64,000 nt of DNA from Leptospira idonii (GCF_004770995.1 NZ_RQHW01000042.1:206658-270657), one strand, 5' to 3'. Positions 19,120 to 29,478 are shown, counted from the first letter of the stretch. Numbers and translations are program-made. The notes: generated from the letters alone by a model not told the origin.

Positions 19120-22100
19120 CTAAGAAACAGAAGCGGTTTTTCGGATCCACTTGTCGATCGTATCTTTGATCCTGAGAAAAACAACAGGCTTGGAAATATA
19201 ATCATTCATCCCCGCTTCCAAACAACGGTCTTCTTCTCCTTTTAAAGTTCCAGCAGTGATGGCAATGATAGGAACCGACTTTCCTTTTTCCATTTCTCTG
19301 ATTTTGCGAGTCGCATCGTATCCGTTCATTTCCGGCATTTGGATGTCCATAAAAATTAATTGCGGAAGATATTGACTGAATTTTGCAACAGCTTCTTTTC
19401 CGTTGACTGCTTCTATGATTTCCGCACTAGGGATGCATTTAAGAATGATTTTTTTGGAGAGTTGCATGTTCACGCTGTTATCTTCCACAATCATCACTAC
19501 ATAAGGTAATTTTGATACATTCGACTCATCGTTGTTATTTTGTTTAGGAAAGTTCAGTTTTTCGGATAGGATCTTGTCGCGGGAATCGTTTGATTTGAAA
19601 TAGGAGTTTTGTTCCTCTGAATGGGATTCGGAAGGAAGTTCCAGTTTGAAAAAGAAGGCACTTCCTTTGCCGACTTCACTCTCTACTTCCAAATATGAAT
19701 TCATCAAACCCAAAAGTTTGTTGGATATGGATAATCCTAGGCCGCTTCCTCCGTAACGTCTTGTTGTGGAAGCGTCTTCTTGTTCGAAAGCTTCAAAGAT
19801 CTTTCTGCGATTTTCAGAAGAGATTCCTATTCCGGTATCCTTGACCATAAAGAGAAAAACTTTTTTAGCTTCTCGGATGGACGGGTTTAAACATTCGATT
19901 TTGATCTCTATCTCACCTTCGTGAGTGAACTTAACCGCGTTGCCGAGAAGGTTTAACATAACTTGTCTTAAGCGAATAGGGTCTGCCCATATATATCTGG
20001 GAGTTTCCTCGTCCATCTTCAAAGACATTTTCAGTTGTTTTTCGAAGGCTTTGTATTTGATTATATCCATGATTTTGCCGATTAACTCGCGTAAATCGAC
20101 TTTCTCAGCGAAGATTTCCATCTTCCCCGCCTCAATTTTGGAGAAGTCCAATATATCGTTCAAAAGATCCAAAAGAGATGAGGCGGATTGGTAAACTGTA
20201 GACATGTATTCTTTCTGTAATTCGTTTAAATCCGTTCTGAGAAGCAGATCCGTAAAGCCGATCACTCCGTTCAAAGGAGTTCTGATTTCATGACTCATAT
20301 TTGCCAAAAATTCGGACTTAGAACGATTGGCTGCTTCCGCTTTTAGTTTTGCTTCGATGACGCTTCGTTCCAGGTTTTTTCGGTCGGATATGTCTGTAGC
20401 GATCTCTAAAAAGCCGATGATGTTTTTTTCCGAATCTCGGATCGCCGTAGTTACGGAATGAACGGGAAAACCTGTTCCGTCCTTTCTGACAAAAGTCCAT
20501 TCTCTGGCATCGTATTTTCCCAGTTTGGCATAGGTCACGAATGTATCGAATCCTGAAATTTTTTGCCCGAATTCACGAGAGAGTTCTAGCCCTCTTGCTA
20601 AAACTTCCTCTTCTTTATGGATGGAAACTGTGGACTTGATTCCTACCATTTCATTTGCAGAATAACCTAATAATGTTTCGGCGCCTCGGTTAAAGTTCGT
20701 GATTAAACCATTACAATCCGTACTGATGATGGAAACTTGAGTGCTTGCGTCCAAAATACTTTGTAGGTTCGCGATGGTTTCCTTTGTGATTTGATTCGAT
20801 CTTACGCGTTCCGTAGTGTTTTCCACTTGTGCTACGAAATGATGAGGTTTCCCTTCTATCGTTTTGATCACGGAAACACTCAGCAAAACATAAACAATTT
20901 GTCCGTCTTTACGGATATAACGTTTTTCTCTATTGAATGATTCTATCCTGCCTGCAAGCAATTCTTCCCTATAATTCAAATCTATAGTGAGGTCTTCCGG
21001 GTGTGTGATGGATTGAAACTGTCGACTCAACATTTCTTCTTTCGAATAACCTAACATATCGCATAAACTTTTGTTTACTTCCTCGAATTTACCCGATAAA
21101 GATATAATCGCCATTCCAAATGCGGAAGAATGAAATGCTTTCTTGAATTGTTCCTCTTTGAGAGCCTTCTCAAAGCTGTCTAACTTCCTTTGATTGATGT
21201 CTTGTAGGGAGCCGTGAATTCGAACACATTGTCCGTTTACATATTCTGGATTTCCTATGGCACGCACCCATTTCGGTTTACCTGTGACGGTTAAAATTTG
21301 AATTTCTATATCGTAAGGAACTCCTGTTGCAATCGATTCTTCGAATATTTTAAGAAAGTATTCCTTGTTTTCTCCTTCTTTGATCAACTCCATCGCCATA
21401 TCCAAAGTAGGGCTGTAAGAAGGAGAGGTTTCATACAAAAATCTCATTTCCTGGGACCACCAGATCGTGCGATGGATGAGATCCACATCCCATCCTCCTA
21501 CTTGAGCGACTCGGTTCGTATCTTCCAAACGTTTGTGCACTCTTTGGATTTCATTTCTTTGTCTGACTATCTGTTCTTCAAAACTTTTCCTTTCCGAATT
21601 GTCTTGGATATAGGCTAGAACCGTTTTGGGAAAACCGTTTTCATCATAGATCGGAGTGGAATAGTCGATCACAAAAATGGAAGAGGAATCTTTTTTAAGG
21701 ATTCGATATTCTTGAGTGAAAAAAGGGAGTTTTTGTTTCAGATAAACGGATATTTCCAATTCGATCCTTTCTCTGTCTTCAGGATGAATTAAATCCAGCA
21801 GTTTGATGTTTCCTGATTGAATTTCTTTGGCGGAATATCCGTTCAGATTATCTATATTAGGTGATACATATTGGACCGGCCAGCCGGGGGAAAAACTCCA
21901 GCGGAAGACAACCATCGGGCCGTTTATGAATATTTTGTTTCCTTCTTCTATTGCGGACTGTAAATGTAATGTTTCGGTTACATTTCTTGCTACTGCGATC
22001 ACTTCCGTGACGTCTTTATTTTCGTAAAGTATGGGAGAGATCAATAAATGGAAATATCTTTCCCCATCAGGGAAGGGTATCGAATAATCCACGTAAGTTT

Positions 22101-22740
22101 TTTCTCTAGTCTGAAACGTTTTTTCGATCGCTTTGACGATTTTCCGTTTCGTATCTTCCGCAAACGGAATGTCGTAGATCGACTTACCGATGTAATTCTC
22201 TTGTTTTACTATATGATCAGCGGAGTCATATTGTTTCAACTCTTGAAACACATACTGTCTGTCCAAAAGAAAGACCATATCTCCCACGTTCATTAAGATG
22301 GATGAGAGCCTGGCAAGAAGAGTGTTTGTCTCTGTTTCTCTTTCTTTTACTTTTGTGATATCTATATTGCTTCCTAGAAGACGGATGGGCACTCCTTGGT
22401 CGTTACGTATGCATTTCCCTCTGCATCGAAACCAGGAAGTTGTACCTAATGCATGTTTGTATCTAAGAACGGTTTCGAAATATTCGGATCCATCTTCCAG
22501 ATGTTTATAAAATGCCTCTCTGACGGCGCCTTGGTCATCCGGAAAAAGAACTTCTTTCCAATGAGGAGGATTCTTCGGATCGTACCCTAAGGCGGACCAG
22601 AATGTGCCATTCATCCAGCCTTCTTCCCTATTTTCCAGATTCCAGAACCAAATTCCGTCCAGTGAATGATCGAGTAAAAAGGAGAACAGAGATTCATCCT
22701 TTTTGAGGTGGGAAAAAAATTCATCTCTGAGTCGATTCAC
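19120..22740 (-). CDS. Six-PAS hybrid sensor histidine kinase with receiver domain
   Basis: A soluble 1206-residue two-component hybrid kinase with no clear membrane helix. I count six PAS/PAC units in tandem over about residues 15-800, each closing with a motif such as GSNIDITKVKERE, VARNVTETLHLQ, IQDNSERKSFEEQ, LQDINQRKLD, VENTTERVRS and ATDISDRKNLERS. The HisKA domain has the phospho-acceptor His817 in NMSHEIRTPLNG, and the HATPase shows LLGNAVKFTHEG, VKDTGIGIS and GGSGLGLSI. The C-terminal receiver carries the acceptor Asp1132 in IFMDIQMPEMNGYD, the Thr in IAITAGT and the Lys in YISKPV. No HPt domain or output regulator is adjacent, so the phosphorelay partner is elsewhere. Signals are probably cytoplasmic, but no cofactor motif is obvious. 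Confidence 0.93.
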   Translation of the reverse strand: MNRLRDEFFSHLKKDESLFSFLLDHSLDGIWFWNLENREEGWMNGTFWSALGYDPKNPPHWKEVLFPDDQGAVREAFYKHLEDGSEYFETVLRYKHALGTTSWFRCRGKCIRNDQGVPIRLLGSNIDITKVKERETETNTLLARLSSILMNVGDMVFLLDRQYVFQELKQYDSADHIVKQENYIGKSIYDIPFAEDTKRKIVKAIEKTFQTREKTYVDYSIPFPDGERYFHLLISPILYENKDVTEVIAVARNVTETLHLQSAIEEGNKIFINGPMVVFRWSFSPGWPVQYVSPNIDNLNGYSAKEIQSGNIKLLDLIHPEDRERIELEISVYLKQKLPFFTQEYRILKKDSSSIFVIDYSTPIYDENGFPKTVLAYIQDNSERKSFEEQIVRQRNEIQRVHKRLEDTNRVAQVGGWDVDLIHRTIWWSQEMRFLYETSPSYSPTLDMAMELIKEGENKEYFLKIFEESIATGVPYDIEIQILTVTGKPKWVRAIGNPEYVNGQCVRIHGSLQDINQRKLDSFEKALKEEQFKKAFHSSAFGMAIISLSGKFEEVNKSLCDMLGYSKEEMLSRQFQSITHPEDLTIDLNYREELLAGRIESFNREKRYIRKDGQIVYVLLSVSVIKTIEGKPHHFVAQVENTTERVRSNQITKETIANLQSILDASTQVSIISTDCNGLITNFNRGAETLLGYSANEMVGIKSTVSIHKEEEVLARGLELSREFGQKISGFDTFVTYAKLGKYDAREWTFVRKDGTGFPVHSVTTAIRDSEKNIIGFLEIATDISDRKNLERSVIEAKLKAEAANRSKSEFLANMSHEIRTPLNGVIGFTDLLLRTDLNELQKEYMSTVYQSASSLLDLLNDILDFSKIEAGKMEIFAEKVDLRELIGKIMDIIKYKAFEKQLKMSLKMDEETPRYIWADPIRLRQVMLNLLGNAVKFTHEGEIEIKIECLNPSIREAKKVFLFMVKDTGIGISSENRRKIFEAFEQEDASTTRRYGGSGLGLSISNKLLGLMNSYLEVESEVGKGSAFFFKLELPSESHSEEQNSYFKSNDSRDKILSEKLNFPKQNNNDESNVSKLPYVVMIVEDNSVNMQLSKKIILKCIPSAEIIEAVNGKEAVAKFSQYLPQLIFMDIQMPEMNGYDATRKIREMEKGKSVPIIAITAGTLKGEEDRCLEAGMNDYISKPVVFLRIKDTIDKWIRKTASVS

Positions 22741-22914
22741 TGTTCTTTAAACCCGCTTTAGTGGAATTGGACGAAAAAAAAATTACACTTGAGACGAGTT
22801 ATTTTTCTAAAATCCAAACAGGATGGACGGAAAAAGTAAAAGTTTTTAGATTTTGGAATTCCGACTTATGTCACTTGACCAAATTTCGGCAATTTGAAAG
22901 AATACTGGATATAT

Positions 22915-25533
22915 ATGAGTTTTGCCGGAAAATGCGTGAAAGTCGCAGTTCTTCTCTGTATTTCTTATTTCTACGGACCGATTTTCGCCCAAAGCGCGCG
23001 CAACCAAGGCTGGTCGATACATTCTAACGGCTCCAAGCTGATGATCCAGGGAAATGAAGCCCTTTCTTCCAGGGACGACTATCGTTTTAAATCTCCTCAA
23101 AATCTTTCCGTAAATCAAGAAATTGACTACTATTTAATATTAGGTGAACTTTATCTCCGAAGAAAGGATAAGATCGGAGTCGCCAATGTTCTTTACGATC
23201 TGAGAACCAAAAAAGGAGATTATAATTTTGCAGACGCACTTTTGACTTCCTTGTGGAAACAGGCACAAGGTGATGATGCACAAGCTTCCAAAGTGATGGA
23301 TGCTTACATTCAAAAAGAACCGAACACTTATTTTCGTAATCTAGCAAAGAATATGCGGACAAATCTTTTCCAAGGAGGAGAAGACGAAAAAAAAGCGATG
23401 ATTCGGATGGATTGCATCAAATCGAAACCTTATTATTCCTTGTGCAGGGTTTTCCGACTTCAGTATTATATCGATCTCCCGAACGGAAAAGACAAGGAGA
23501 TGCATAAACATTATGTGAACATCATGAGAGTCGCTTCTCCTTTTTTCGAGGATCCTCTCTTGGAATGGATTCCTCTTTTGGATAGAATCGACGAAGATCT
23601 TCCCGCCAAACTTGCATTTCTCGGACTCATCAACGAAGCTTTTTATTTCCAGAATATGATTATGGACTTCGAAAGAGTCAGCGACGGAGAAGTGAGCGAA
23701 AACTCCATGGAGAGACTTTCCTTTTTTCAGATACTGAGTGGGGATTATACTTCTGCGGAAGATTCCCTCCTTCAGTATTTGCGTTTGTCCAAAGGAAAAA
23801 AATCTTCCATTACGAATCGAATTTATCTCAAGTTAGGTGTGATTGCCTATCTCCAGAAGGAATATAAAAAATCCATCGACTATTACTTGAAGTTGGATCT
23901 TTCCAATTGGTCTTCGAACACACTTCATCCCGTTTTAAACGAACCTTTGAGTATCACGGGAGTAAAAGATCTAATCGCTGTCAGTGTCTGGAAAGGACAA
24001 AACTCGGATAATGCGGTGAGAGCTTTGCAGAAGATTCAAGATCCTGAAAAGCTGACGGAAGACGATATTTGGCCTAAACTTAGGTTGGCTCAGATCATCA
24101 TGGATCAAAATCCGGAACTTTCCTCTAAAATCACAGATGAAATCATTTACATGGCGCAAGGGAAAGGATGGAGAAGATTGGAGTATGCGGCTACCATCCT
24201 GCAAGGTTATAATCAAATTTATAGAAAAGAATTCCGTAAGTCCACTGTGGAATTCACGAAGAGTAGAGGGATTTTAGACTCCGAAAACGCTTTTTTCTCC
24301 TCAGAATTCATTCGCAATTTCGGATTCGTTTTTGCTCATACTGCTTCCGGCAAAAGAGGACCCATTTCGGGTCATATCAAAGACGGTCTCACCGATTATT
24401 ATCAATCCGTGTTGTATGAGGATTTGTTTCTCATCAGAAACTATAGACCCATTTCCTTTTCCACGGATCAATTTTGGGATCATTCCGTACAATTCTTTAA
24501 AGATGAATCGGACGGCTGGGGTTTGTTAGATGCACTTTATAGATATGAGTTGATCAAAAGAAAACAAACGGATAAGTCCAAACCCAATTCTCTGTTTCAG
24601 GTTCAGTTTGTGGACTCTCAGTTTAAGTATTTATCCGGCTTTCAAACGCAGAGAGAGGCAAAATTTTTCGATTCCACATATATGGACAGCAGAGAAACGG
24701 AATCCGCTCTTCTATTGAAGACGGAAGAGGAATCCATCAAGTCCATCGAATCCGCAAAGGTTCCTACGATATTTCTGCTTCCTTATAAAGATTCCATATT
24801 TTTGTTTTTTTATCATCCTAAAGAACCGAGAAAGAGCGCATTGACTTGGAAAGAAGTGAGAACCTCCCGCCTCGATTCGATTGAGATTACAGAATCCATC
24901 AAAGACTTTTATTATTTAACTAAAGATTTTGAATCCCATCAGATCTTTCTGAATGAAGCGGGTTTTTTAAACATCAAACATTTGAAAAAGGATTTTAAGG
25001 ACAGAGAGTTCTCTCTTTTTTATTCGATGATGCCGAATCAAGATGCAGGGAAACAGTTATCGGTTGTCAGTTGGTCTTGTCCGATGGAGAACGTCACTTC
25101 GGGAATGAAGAATATAAAGAATGTGGAGACATCTTATTTCGAAGGCTCTCGCATTCTGAAAGATAAGGAAAGAGCTCACCTATGGGACTTTGCCACTCAA
25201 AGCAAAAAAGATTCTTCTTTCGCAAATTTATCTTGGTCGTGCAAAAATAGTTCCGGTAATTTCGAAGAGATCAGCCTGAATCGTTTGGTTCGCAGAATCG
25301 ATTATAGAACGGTGCCTAGAGCGATCGTTTATTCTGAAAAAACTCTGCCTCGTTCTTTTGGGGATGGGTTTGGAATTCATTCTTCTTGGATTCGGTTCTG
25401 GTTTCGGTCCGGAGTGAAATCCATTTACTACAAACCTAATTGGTCTTACTCCGATCTTCCTAGCGGCCAAAGTTTGGTGGATCCCGCTTTTTATAAGGAA
25501 GAAGGTTTGGTGATCACTCAAACTCCTTGGTAA
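22915..25533 (+). CDS. Exported TPR-like protein with degenerate CHAT-like C-terminus
   Basis: Not a protein I recognise by name. The ATG at 22915 gives an export signal (MSFAGKCVKVAVLLCISYFY, then GPIFAQS) and 872 residues; a TTG 21 bp upstream is the alternative. Residues about 60-560 are helical, with TPR-like pairs such as IYLKLGVIAYLQKEYKKSIDYY. The last 250 residues resemble the CHAT peptidase order: RAHLWDFATQ (about 752) stands where CHAT has an ILHIATHG-type His motif, RAIVYSEKTLP (about 801) where it has the LSACETG Cys motif, and the closing FRSGVKSIYYKPNWSYSD (about 830) matches the usual AGARSVIASLWPVDD-like segment. Both catalytic residues appear lost. It is followed by a hairpin terminator. 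The CHAT reading is inference from pattern and order only. Confidence 0.6.
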   Translation: MSFAGKCVKVAVLLCISYFYGPIFAQSARNQGWSIHSNGSKLMIQGNEALSSRDDYRFKSPQNLSVNQEIDYYLILGELYLRRKDKIGVANVLYDLRTKKGDYNFADALLTSLWKQAQGDDAQASKVMDAYIQKEPNTYFRNLAKNMRTNLFQGGEDEKKAMIRMDCIKSKPYYSLCRVFRLQYYIDLPNGKDKEMHKHYVNIMRVASPFFEDPLLEWIPLLDRIDEDLPAKLAFLGLINEAFYFQNMIMDFERVSDGEVSENSMERLSFFQILSGDYTSAEDSLLQYLRLSKGKKSSITNRIYLKLGVIAYLQKEYKKSIDYYLKLDLSNWSSNTLHPVLNEPLSITGVKDLIAVSVWKGQNSDNAVRALQKIQDPEKLTEDDIWPKLRLAQIIMDQNPELSSKITDEIIYMAQGKGWRRLEYAATILQGYNQIYRKEFRKSTVEFTKSRGILDSENAFFSSEFIRNFGFVFAHTASGKRGPISGHIKDGLTDYYQSVLYEDLFLIRNYRPISFSTDQFWDHSVQFFKDESDGWGLLDALYRYELIKRKQTDKSKPNSLFQVQFVDSQFKYLSGFQTQREAKFFDSTYMDSRETESALLLKTEEESIKSIESAKVPTIFLLPYKDSIFLFFYHPKEPRKSALTWKEVRTSRLDSIEITESIKDFYYLTKDFESHQIFLNEAGFLNIKHLKKDFKDREFSLFYSMMPNQDAGKQLSVVSWSCPMENVTSGMKNIKNVETSYFEGSRILKDKERAHLWDFATQSKKDSSFANLSWSCKNSSGNFEEISLNRLVRRIDYRTVPRAIVYSEKTLPRSFGDGFGIHSSWIRFWFRSGVKSIYYKPNWSYSDLPSGQSLVDPAFYKEEGLVITQTPW

Positions 25534-25546
25534 ATGTGACATAATG

Positions 25547-25571
25547 CCCGTCTGTCTTTGTGACAAACGGG
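25547..25571 (+). terminator. Hairpin terminator after the CHAT-like gene
   Basis: CCCGT-c-TGTC pairs with GACA-a-ACGGG around a 5-base loop, starting 14 bases after the stop, and is followed by TATTTTC. The motif GACATAAT (25538-25545) lies between stop codon and stem. Confidence 0.65.
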
Positions 25572-25781
25572 TATTTTCATGAAAATATAGGCGACAGGGC
25601 ATGATGCGGGAAAATACTTATCACTGTTTCCTCTTTTCCCGTAAAAGAGATCGATAACATCCGAAATGGACCCTGATAGTAATTTCTATTTTCACAACAA
25701 TCCGACCGATTTGATTCCCTCAATTGCGACCTTCGCAGTTCTTTCGCCTCCTTGTTTCGTTGTTTTGGATACAACCGCTTC

Positions 25782-27155
25782 ATGGAATTGATCGGAATTT
25801 TGCTCATTCTCATTTTAGTTTTCATCAATGGCTTCTTTGTTGCGGCAGAGTTTGCTATGGTTTCCATTCGTCCTTCCCGTTTGGAAGAGTTGGTAAAAGA
25901 AAACAGATCCATGGCTCTTATGACCAAAAAAGCGGTCAGCAAGATAGACGACATGTTGTCTGTCTGTCAGGTGGGAATCACCATTGCGAGCCTACTTCTC
26001 GGTTGGATCGGAGAGGAATACTTTGCAAGTATCGTCTCGGGAATCTTTCGTCTCTTTGATCTTCATGTAGAAGCCCTTACTGTGCACAGCATCTCTATCG
26101 GAGTCGCATTCACCGTCATCACTTTGTTTCATGTGATCTTAGGGGAATTGGTTCCTAAGTCGATCGCCATTCAAAATACGGAGACGGTCGCCTTAGGAGT
26201 GTCAGCTCCTATGTGGCTTTTTTATTATTTGTTTTTTCCTGTTACGTTCATTATGAACCGTTTGGCGGGAGGAGTTTTGACTCTATTCCGTCTCCAACAA
26301 ACAGGCGATAAATATGTTCATTCTCCCGAAGAGTTAATGATCATCATCGAAGAGCAGAGAAAACAAGGGCGGATCGATAAGGAAGAGATGCGTCTCATCC
26401 AAAAAACTTTCGATTTTTCCGAACATTCCGCAAAGGATGTAATGACGCATCGTCTTTCCATCATAGGAATCTCTCAAGATTCAACGATCGATAAACTGCT
26501 TCCTTTGATCGCAGAACATAGTTTTTCCCGTTACCCTGTTTATGATCAAACTTTGGATAAAATCACTGGAATCGTTCACGTTCAAAAATACTTGAAGTGG
26601 CAGGCGGATCATACTTCCAGCAAAGGCAAAAAAGAAAAGATCACTGCACTCATGGAGAAGGATTTAGTCGTGGTTCCCGAATCGATGTCGATCGAAAGAG
26701 TGATGTCGAAGCTGCGTGAAAAAAAGCAGCACATGGGAATCGTAATCGATGAATACGGTGGAGTTGCCGGCCTTCTTACTTTGGAAGACATCATAGAGGA
26801 ATTTTTCGGGGAGATTCGGGATGAGACGGATACGGATGAAACTCCTTCCGTGAATCGAAAATCCAAAACAGTTCTTTTGGACGGTGAAACCGAAATTGAC
26901 AGCCTAACAAACATTCTCGAAGGAGAAGAGCAGGAAGATCTGGACGAAGTCCGAACCATTGCAGGTTACTTCCTGGAAAAAAACGAAGATATGCCCAAAG
27001 AGGGGAGTGTCGTTCGTATCAAAAAAGGAATTTTAAAAGTCAAAAAGATGGAAGGAAATAAAATTCTTTCCATCTCTTTCACTCCTAAAGGCGAATCCAC
27101 CTCTGAAGATTCCGAGTCCGAAACGGATAAGGAAGTTTCCGTAGAAGACAGGTAA
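25782..27155 (+). CDS. CNNM/CBS/CorC-HlyC family membrane protein
   Basis: A 457-residue inner-membrane protein of the family that includes bacterial CorC, CNNM magnesium exporters and so-called hemolysin TlyC. I prefer the ATG at 25782 over a TTG 30 bp upstream because [20 protein letters not shown] begins the first helix directly. The N-terminal DUF21/CNNM domain (about 1-190) has several hydrophobic segments and [14 protein letters not shown]. Two CBS motifs follow ([21 protein letters not shown] and [41 protein letters not shown], about 220-345). A CorC_HlyC domain closes the protein ([13 protein letters not shown] onward). It starts a run with coaC 5 bp downstream. A divalent-cation role is likely by family; true hemolysis is doubtful. 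Confidence 0.9.
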   Translation: MELIGILLILILVFINGFFVAAEFAMVSIRPSRLEELVKENRSMALMTKKAVSKIDDMLSVCQVGITIASLLLGWIGEEYFASIVSGIFRLFDLHVEALTVHSISIGVAFTVITLFHVILGELVPKSIAIQNTETVALGVSAPMWLFYYLFFPVTFIMNRLAGGVLTLFRLQQTGDKYVHSPEELMIIIEEQRKQGRIDKEEMRLIQKTFDFSEHSAKDVMTHRLSIIGISQDSTIDKLLPLIAEHSFSRYPVYDQTLDKITGIVHVQKYLKWQADHTSSKGKKEKITALMEKDLVVVPESMSIERVMSKLREKKQHMGIVIDEYGGVAGLLTLEDIIEEFFGEIRDETDTDETPSVNRKSKTVLLDGETEIDSLTNILEGEEQEDLDEVRTIAGYFLEKNEDMPKEGSVVRIKKGILKVKKMEGNKILSISFTPKGESTSEDSESETDKEVSVEDR

Positions 27156-27160
27156 TATCG

Positions 27161-27697
27161 ATGAAAGAGATCGTAATCGCAGTTTCCGGATCGATCGCAG
27201 CTTATAAATCCTGTGATTTGGTCAGATCTCTCACCAAACAAGGGTATCCTGTGCGGGTGATTATGACTAAAAACGCCACCAACTTTGTCGGCAAAATCAC
27301 ATTCGAAGCTTTGACGGGAAAACCGGTTCGTATCGAAGAATTCGATACGGGAATGGCGCATATCGAAATCAAAACAATCGCTTCCGTTTTCGCTGTGGTA
27401 CCTGCGTCGGCCAATATCATCGGAAAAATGGCGAACGGAATCGCAGACGATTTGGTCACTTCCACGTATCTGGCGGCAACCTGTCCTGTTTTAGTCGCAC
27501 CTTCTATGAACCCGGGTATGTATTCTCATCGAGCGGTTCAAAGAAATTTGGATCTTCTGGAAAAAGACGGGGTTCATATCATATCTCCTGACAGAGGAGT
27601 GGTCGTTTGCGGGGACGAAGGTTACGGCAAACTCGCTTCCGTGGAACAAATAGAAACGGAAATTCTCAGATTTCATAATAATATCGTTTCCTCTTAA
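27161..27697 (+). CDS. coaC: Phosphopantothenoylcysteine decarboxylase (CoaC, stand-alone)
   Basis: FMN-dependent enzyme that decarboxylates 4'-phosphopantothenoylcysteine to 4'-phosphopantetheine in coenzyme A synthesis. The 178-residue flavoprotein shows [36 protein letters not shown], the substrate motif APSMNPGMY and the flexible flap [12 protein letters not shown]. In most bacteria this domain is fused to CoaB; here the frame ends at 27697 and the ligase begins 9 bp later as a separate gene. Both halves look complete, so the split appears to be genuine and not a frameshift. It follows the CNNM gene by 5 bp. Confidence 0.92.
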   Translation: MKEIVIAVSGSIAAYKSCDLVRSLTKQGYPVRVIMTKNATNFVGKITFEALTGKPVRIEEFDTGMAHIEIKTIASVFAVVPASANIIGKMANGIADDLVTSTYLAATCPVLVAPSMNPGMYSHRAVQRNLDLLEKDGVHIISPDRGVVVCGDEGYGKLASVEQIETEILRFHNNIVSS

Positions 27698-27705
27698 TCT
27701 TTTTA

Positions 27706-28383
27706 ATGAATTCAAAATATCGCAAAGCAATTGTTACATCCGGACCTACCAGGGAATGGATCGATCCGGTTCGTTATATTTCCAACGCTTCCTCTGGGAA
27801 AATGGGGTATCATATCGCAGAATCTCTGCTCAAGTATCCTTTGGAAGTGGTTTATATTCACGGGAACACATTGGAAAAATATTCTTTTGTGAAGGGAGCG
27901 GCGAAAAATATTTCAGTGGAAACAACCATCCAATTGAGAGATGCCGTTTTGGAAGAGGTGACGGAGGATTCCATACTTATCATGGCTGCGGCTCCTGCGG
28001 ACTTTCGTCCTATCATGACCGCCGAACATAAAATAAAGAAAGATAAATCGGAAGGTTCATCCAAGGGACTTCTTTTGGAATTGGAAGAGAATCCGGATGT
28101 GCTTGCCCAACTTTCTTCTCATGTGAAAGAGAAAGGATACAAAAATTCTTTGCGAGTCGGCTTCGCTGCGGAAACGCAAGGACTCGAAAAATACGCGAAA
28201 GAGAAATTGGAGAAAAAAGGAATCCAATGGATCGTAGGCAATTATGTAGGGCAAGGAAAAGGATTCGGTGAAATCGATTCAAGCGTGCGTATCTTCCATG
28301 CGGAAGGACTTGCGAAAGAGATCGGACCTCTTCCTAAGGAAAAAATCGCAGAAGAAATCGTTTCTTTTTTAATGTCCTTGTGA
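27706..28383 (+). CDS. coaB: Phosphopantothenate-cysteine ligase (CoaB, stand-alone)
   Basis: Joins 4'-phosphopantothenate to cysteine using CTP (or ATP in some lineages), the step before CoaC. The 225-residue protein shows the CoaB nucleotide site TSGPTREWIDPVRYISNASSG near the N-terminus, MAAAPADFRP, the KIKKDK loop and VGFAAETQGLEKYAKEKLEKKG. It is 8 bp after coaC and surely cotranscribed. Its last 15 bp overlap the 3' end of the opposing DUF486 gene. Confidence 0.93.
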   Translation: MNSKYRKAIVTSGPTREWIDPVRYISNASSGKMGYHIAESLLKYPLEVVYIHGNTLEKYSFVKGAAKNISVETTIQLRDAVLEEVTEDSILIMAAAPADFRPIMTAEHKIKKDKSEGSSKGLLLELEENPDVLAQLSSHVKEKGYKNSLRVGFAAETQGLEKYAKEKLEKKGIQWIVGNYVGQGKGFGEIDSSVRIFHAEGLAKEIGPLPKEKIAEEIVSFLMSL

Positions 28384-28725
28384 TTTGCCCCCGAAGGCAA
28401 ATGCGAAATAACCGGCCAGAAGGATCAACCCGAAACTTACGATATAATTCCATTTGATCTTCTCACCTAATACTAATGTAGCGAAACAGATAAACACTAT
28501 GATCGTTACGATCTCTTGAATGATCTTCAATTGAAAACCTTCGAATTTATATTGAGTGTATCCGATTCGATTGGCTGGTACCATCAGCATATATTCGAAA
28601 AAAGCGATTCCCCATGATATGAGAATGATGTAAAAAACGTTATTCGTTTTTATGAACTTTAGATGACCGTACCAAGCGAAGGTCATAAAAATATTGGATA
28701 AAAATAATAATAATACTGTGAGCAT
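28369..28725 (-). CDS. DUF486 family small membrane protein
   Basis: A 118-residue protein with four predicted membrane helices and the signature NIFMTFAWYGHLKF near the start. It also has PANRIGYTQYKFEGFQLKIIQE, which I recognise as DUF486 (drug/metabolite transporter-like fold). The function of this family is unknown. It lies 12 bp downstream of the sirtuin gene on the same strand and overlaps coaB tail-to-tail by 15 bp. TTTGCCCCCGAAGGCAAA near its 3' end can form a hairpin that may help terminate coaB transcription. Confidence 0.85.
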   Translation of the reverse strand: MLTVLLLFLSNIFMTFAWYGHLKFIKTNNVFYIILISWGIAFFEYMLMVPANRIGYTQYKFEGFQLKIIQEIVTIIVFICFATLVLGEKIKWNYIVSFGLILLAGYFAFAFGGKSQGH

Positions 28726-28737
28726 GATTTCGCTGCC

Positions 28738-29478
28738 TTATTTGGATTCGTAAATATCGTAGAAGAATTTCGGTAGTATCTCTCCTGATTTTCCTTGCAG
28801 ACAATAGTCTACGGAACCGGAAAGAGAGGTGGTTTCAGGATTGATTTCAATGCTCAATGCGCCCCTTCGAATCGCTTCTTCAGCCATAGAGGCTGGGACG
28901 GAAACGTTGGCACTTGTTCCTATGATTAAAATCACTTCCGATCTGGATGCAATCTCGTAACAGGATTGCAGAAGAGTAGTGTCATACATTTCGCCAAACC
29001 AGAGTATATGTGGTCGAAGAGGTGAATCGCATTTACGGCAGAAAGAATCTCTCCCTGATGTTTCAATCGGTCTTAGATCTTCGCATTTAGTGCATCTGGT
29101 TGTGAAAATATTTCCGTGTATTTGTTTGAGTTGTTTCGAGCCTGCTCGAACATGCAATCCGTCTACATTTTGAGTGATGAGATGAAAAGAAGTCGCATGT
29201 GATTCCCATTTTGCAAGAGTTAGGTGTCCGGGATTCGGCTCCGCTTTCAAACATAGATCCCGTCTCCAATCGTACCATTCCCAAACCAAGTTCGGGTTTT
29301 TAGAAAAGGCTTCCGGGGTTGCTAATTCCTCCGCTTTGTAATTTTTCCAAAAACCGCCGGCACCTCGAAAGGTAGGAATTCCGCTTTCTTGAGAAATCCC
29401 CGCGCCCGTAATGGCAGTGATGTTTTTTGAACTGCGGATCTTTTCCAAAGCCGCCGGAGGGAGAGAAGGAATGTTCAT
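28738..29478 (-). CDS. cobB: NAD-dependent protein deacylase, sirtuin CobB type
   Basis: Removes acyl groups from protein lysines using NAD+, releasing nicotinamide and O-acyl-ADP-ribose. The 246-residue enzyme has the NAD motif GAGISQESGIPTFRG, TQNVDGLHVRAG, and the catalytic His in KQIHGN. Four zinc cysteines lie in CTKCEDLRP and CRKCDSPL. A Tyr and Arg in WYDWRRD match the class III pair that favours succinyl- or malonyl-lysine. Starts 56 bp from the divergent bioF gene; the DUF486 gene follows. The deacylase call is secure; acyl preference is inferred. Confidence 0.93.
   Translation of the reverse strand: MNIPSLPPAALEKIRSSKNITAITGAGISQESGIPTFRGAGGFWKNYKAEELATPEAFSKNPNLVWEWYDWRRDLCLKAEPNPGHLTLAKWESHATSFHLITQNVDGLHVRAGSKQLKQIHGNIFTTRCTKCEDLRPIETSGRDSFCRKCDSPLRPHILWFGEMYDTTLLQSCYEIASRSEVILIIGTSANVSVPASMAEEAIRRGALSIEINPETTSLSGSVDYCLQGKSGEILPKFFYDIYESK

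Noticed and set aside
25782..27155. Hemolysin (TlyC)
   Set aside because: The CNNM-CBS-CorC architecture points to ion transport; the hemolysin name is historical and nothing in the sequence supports cell lysis.
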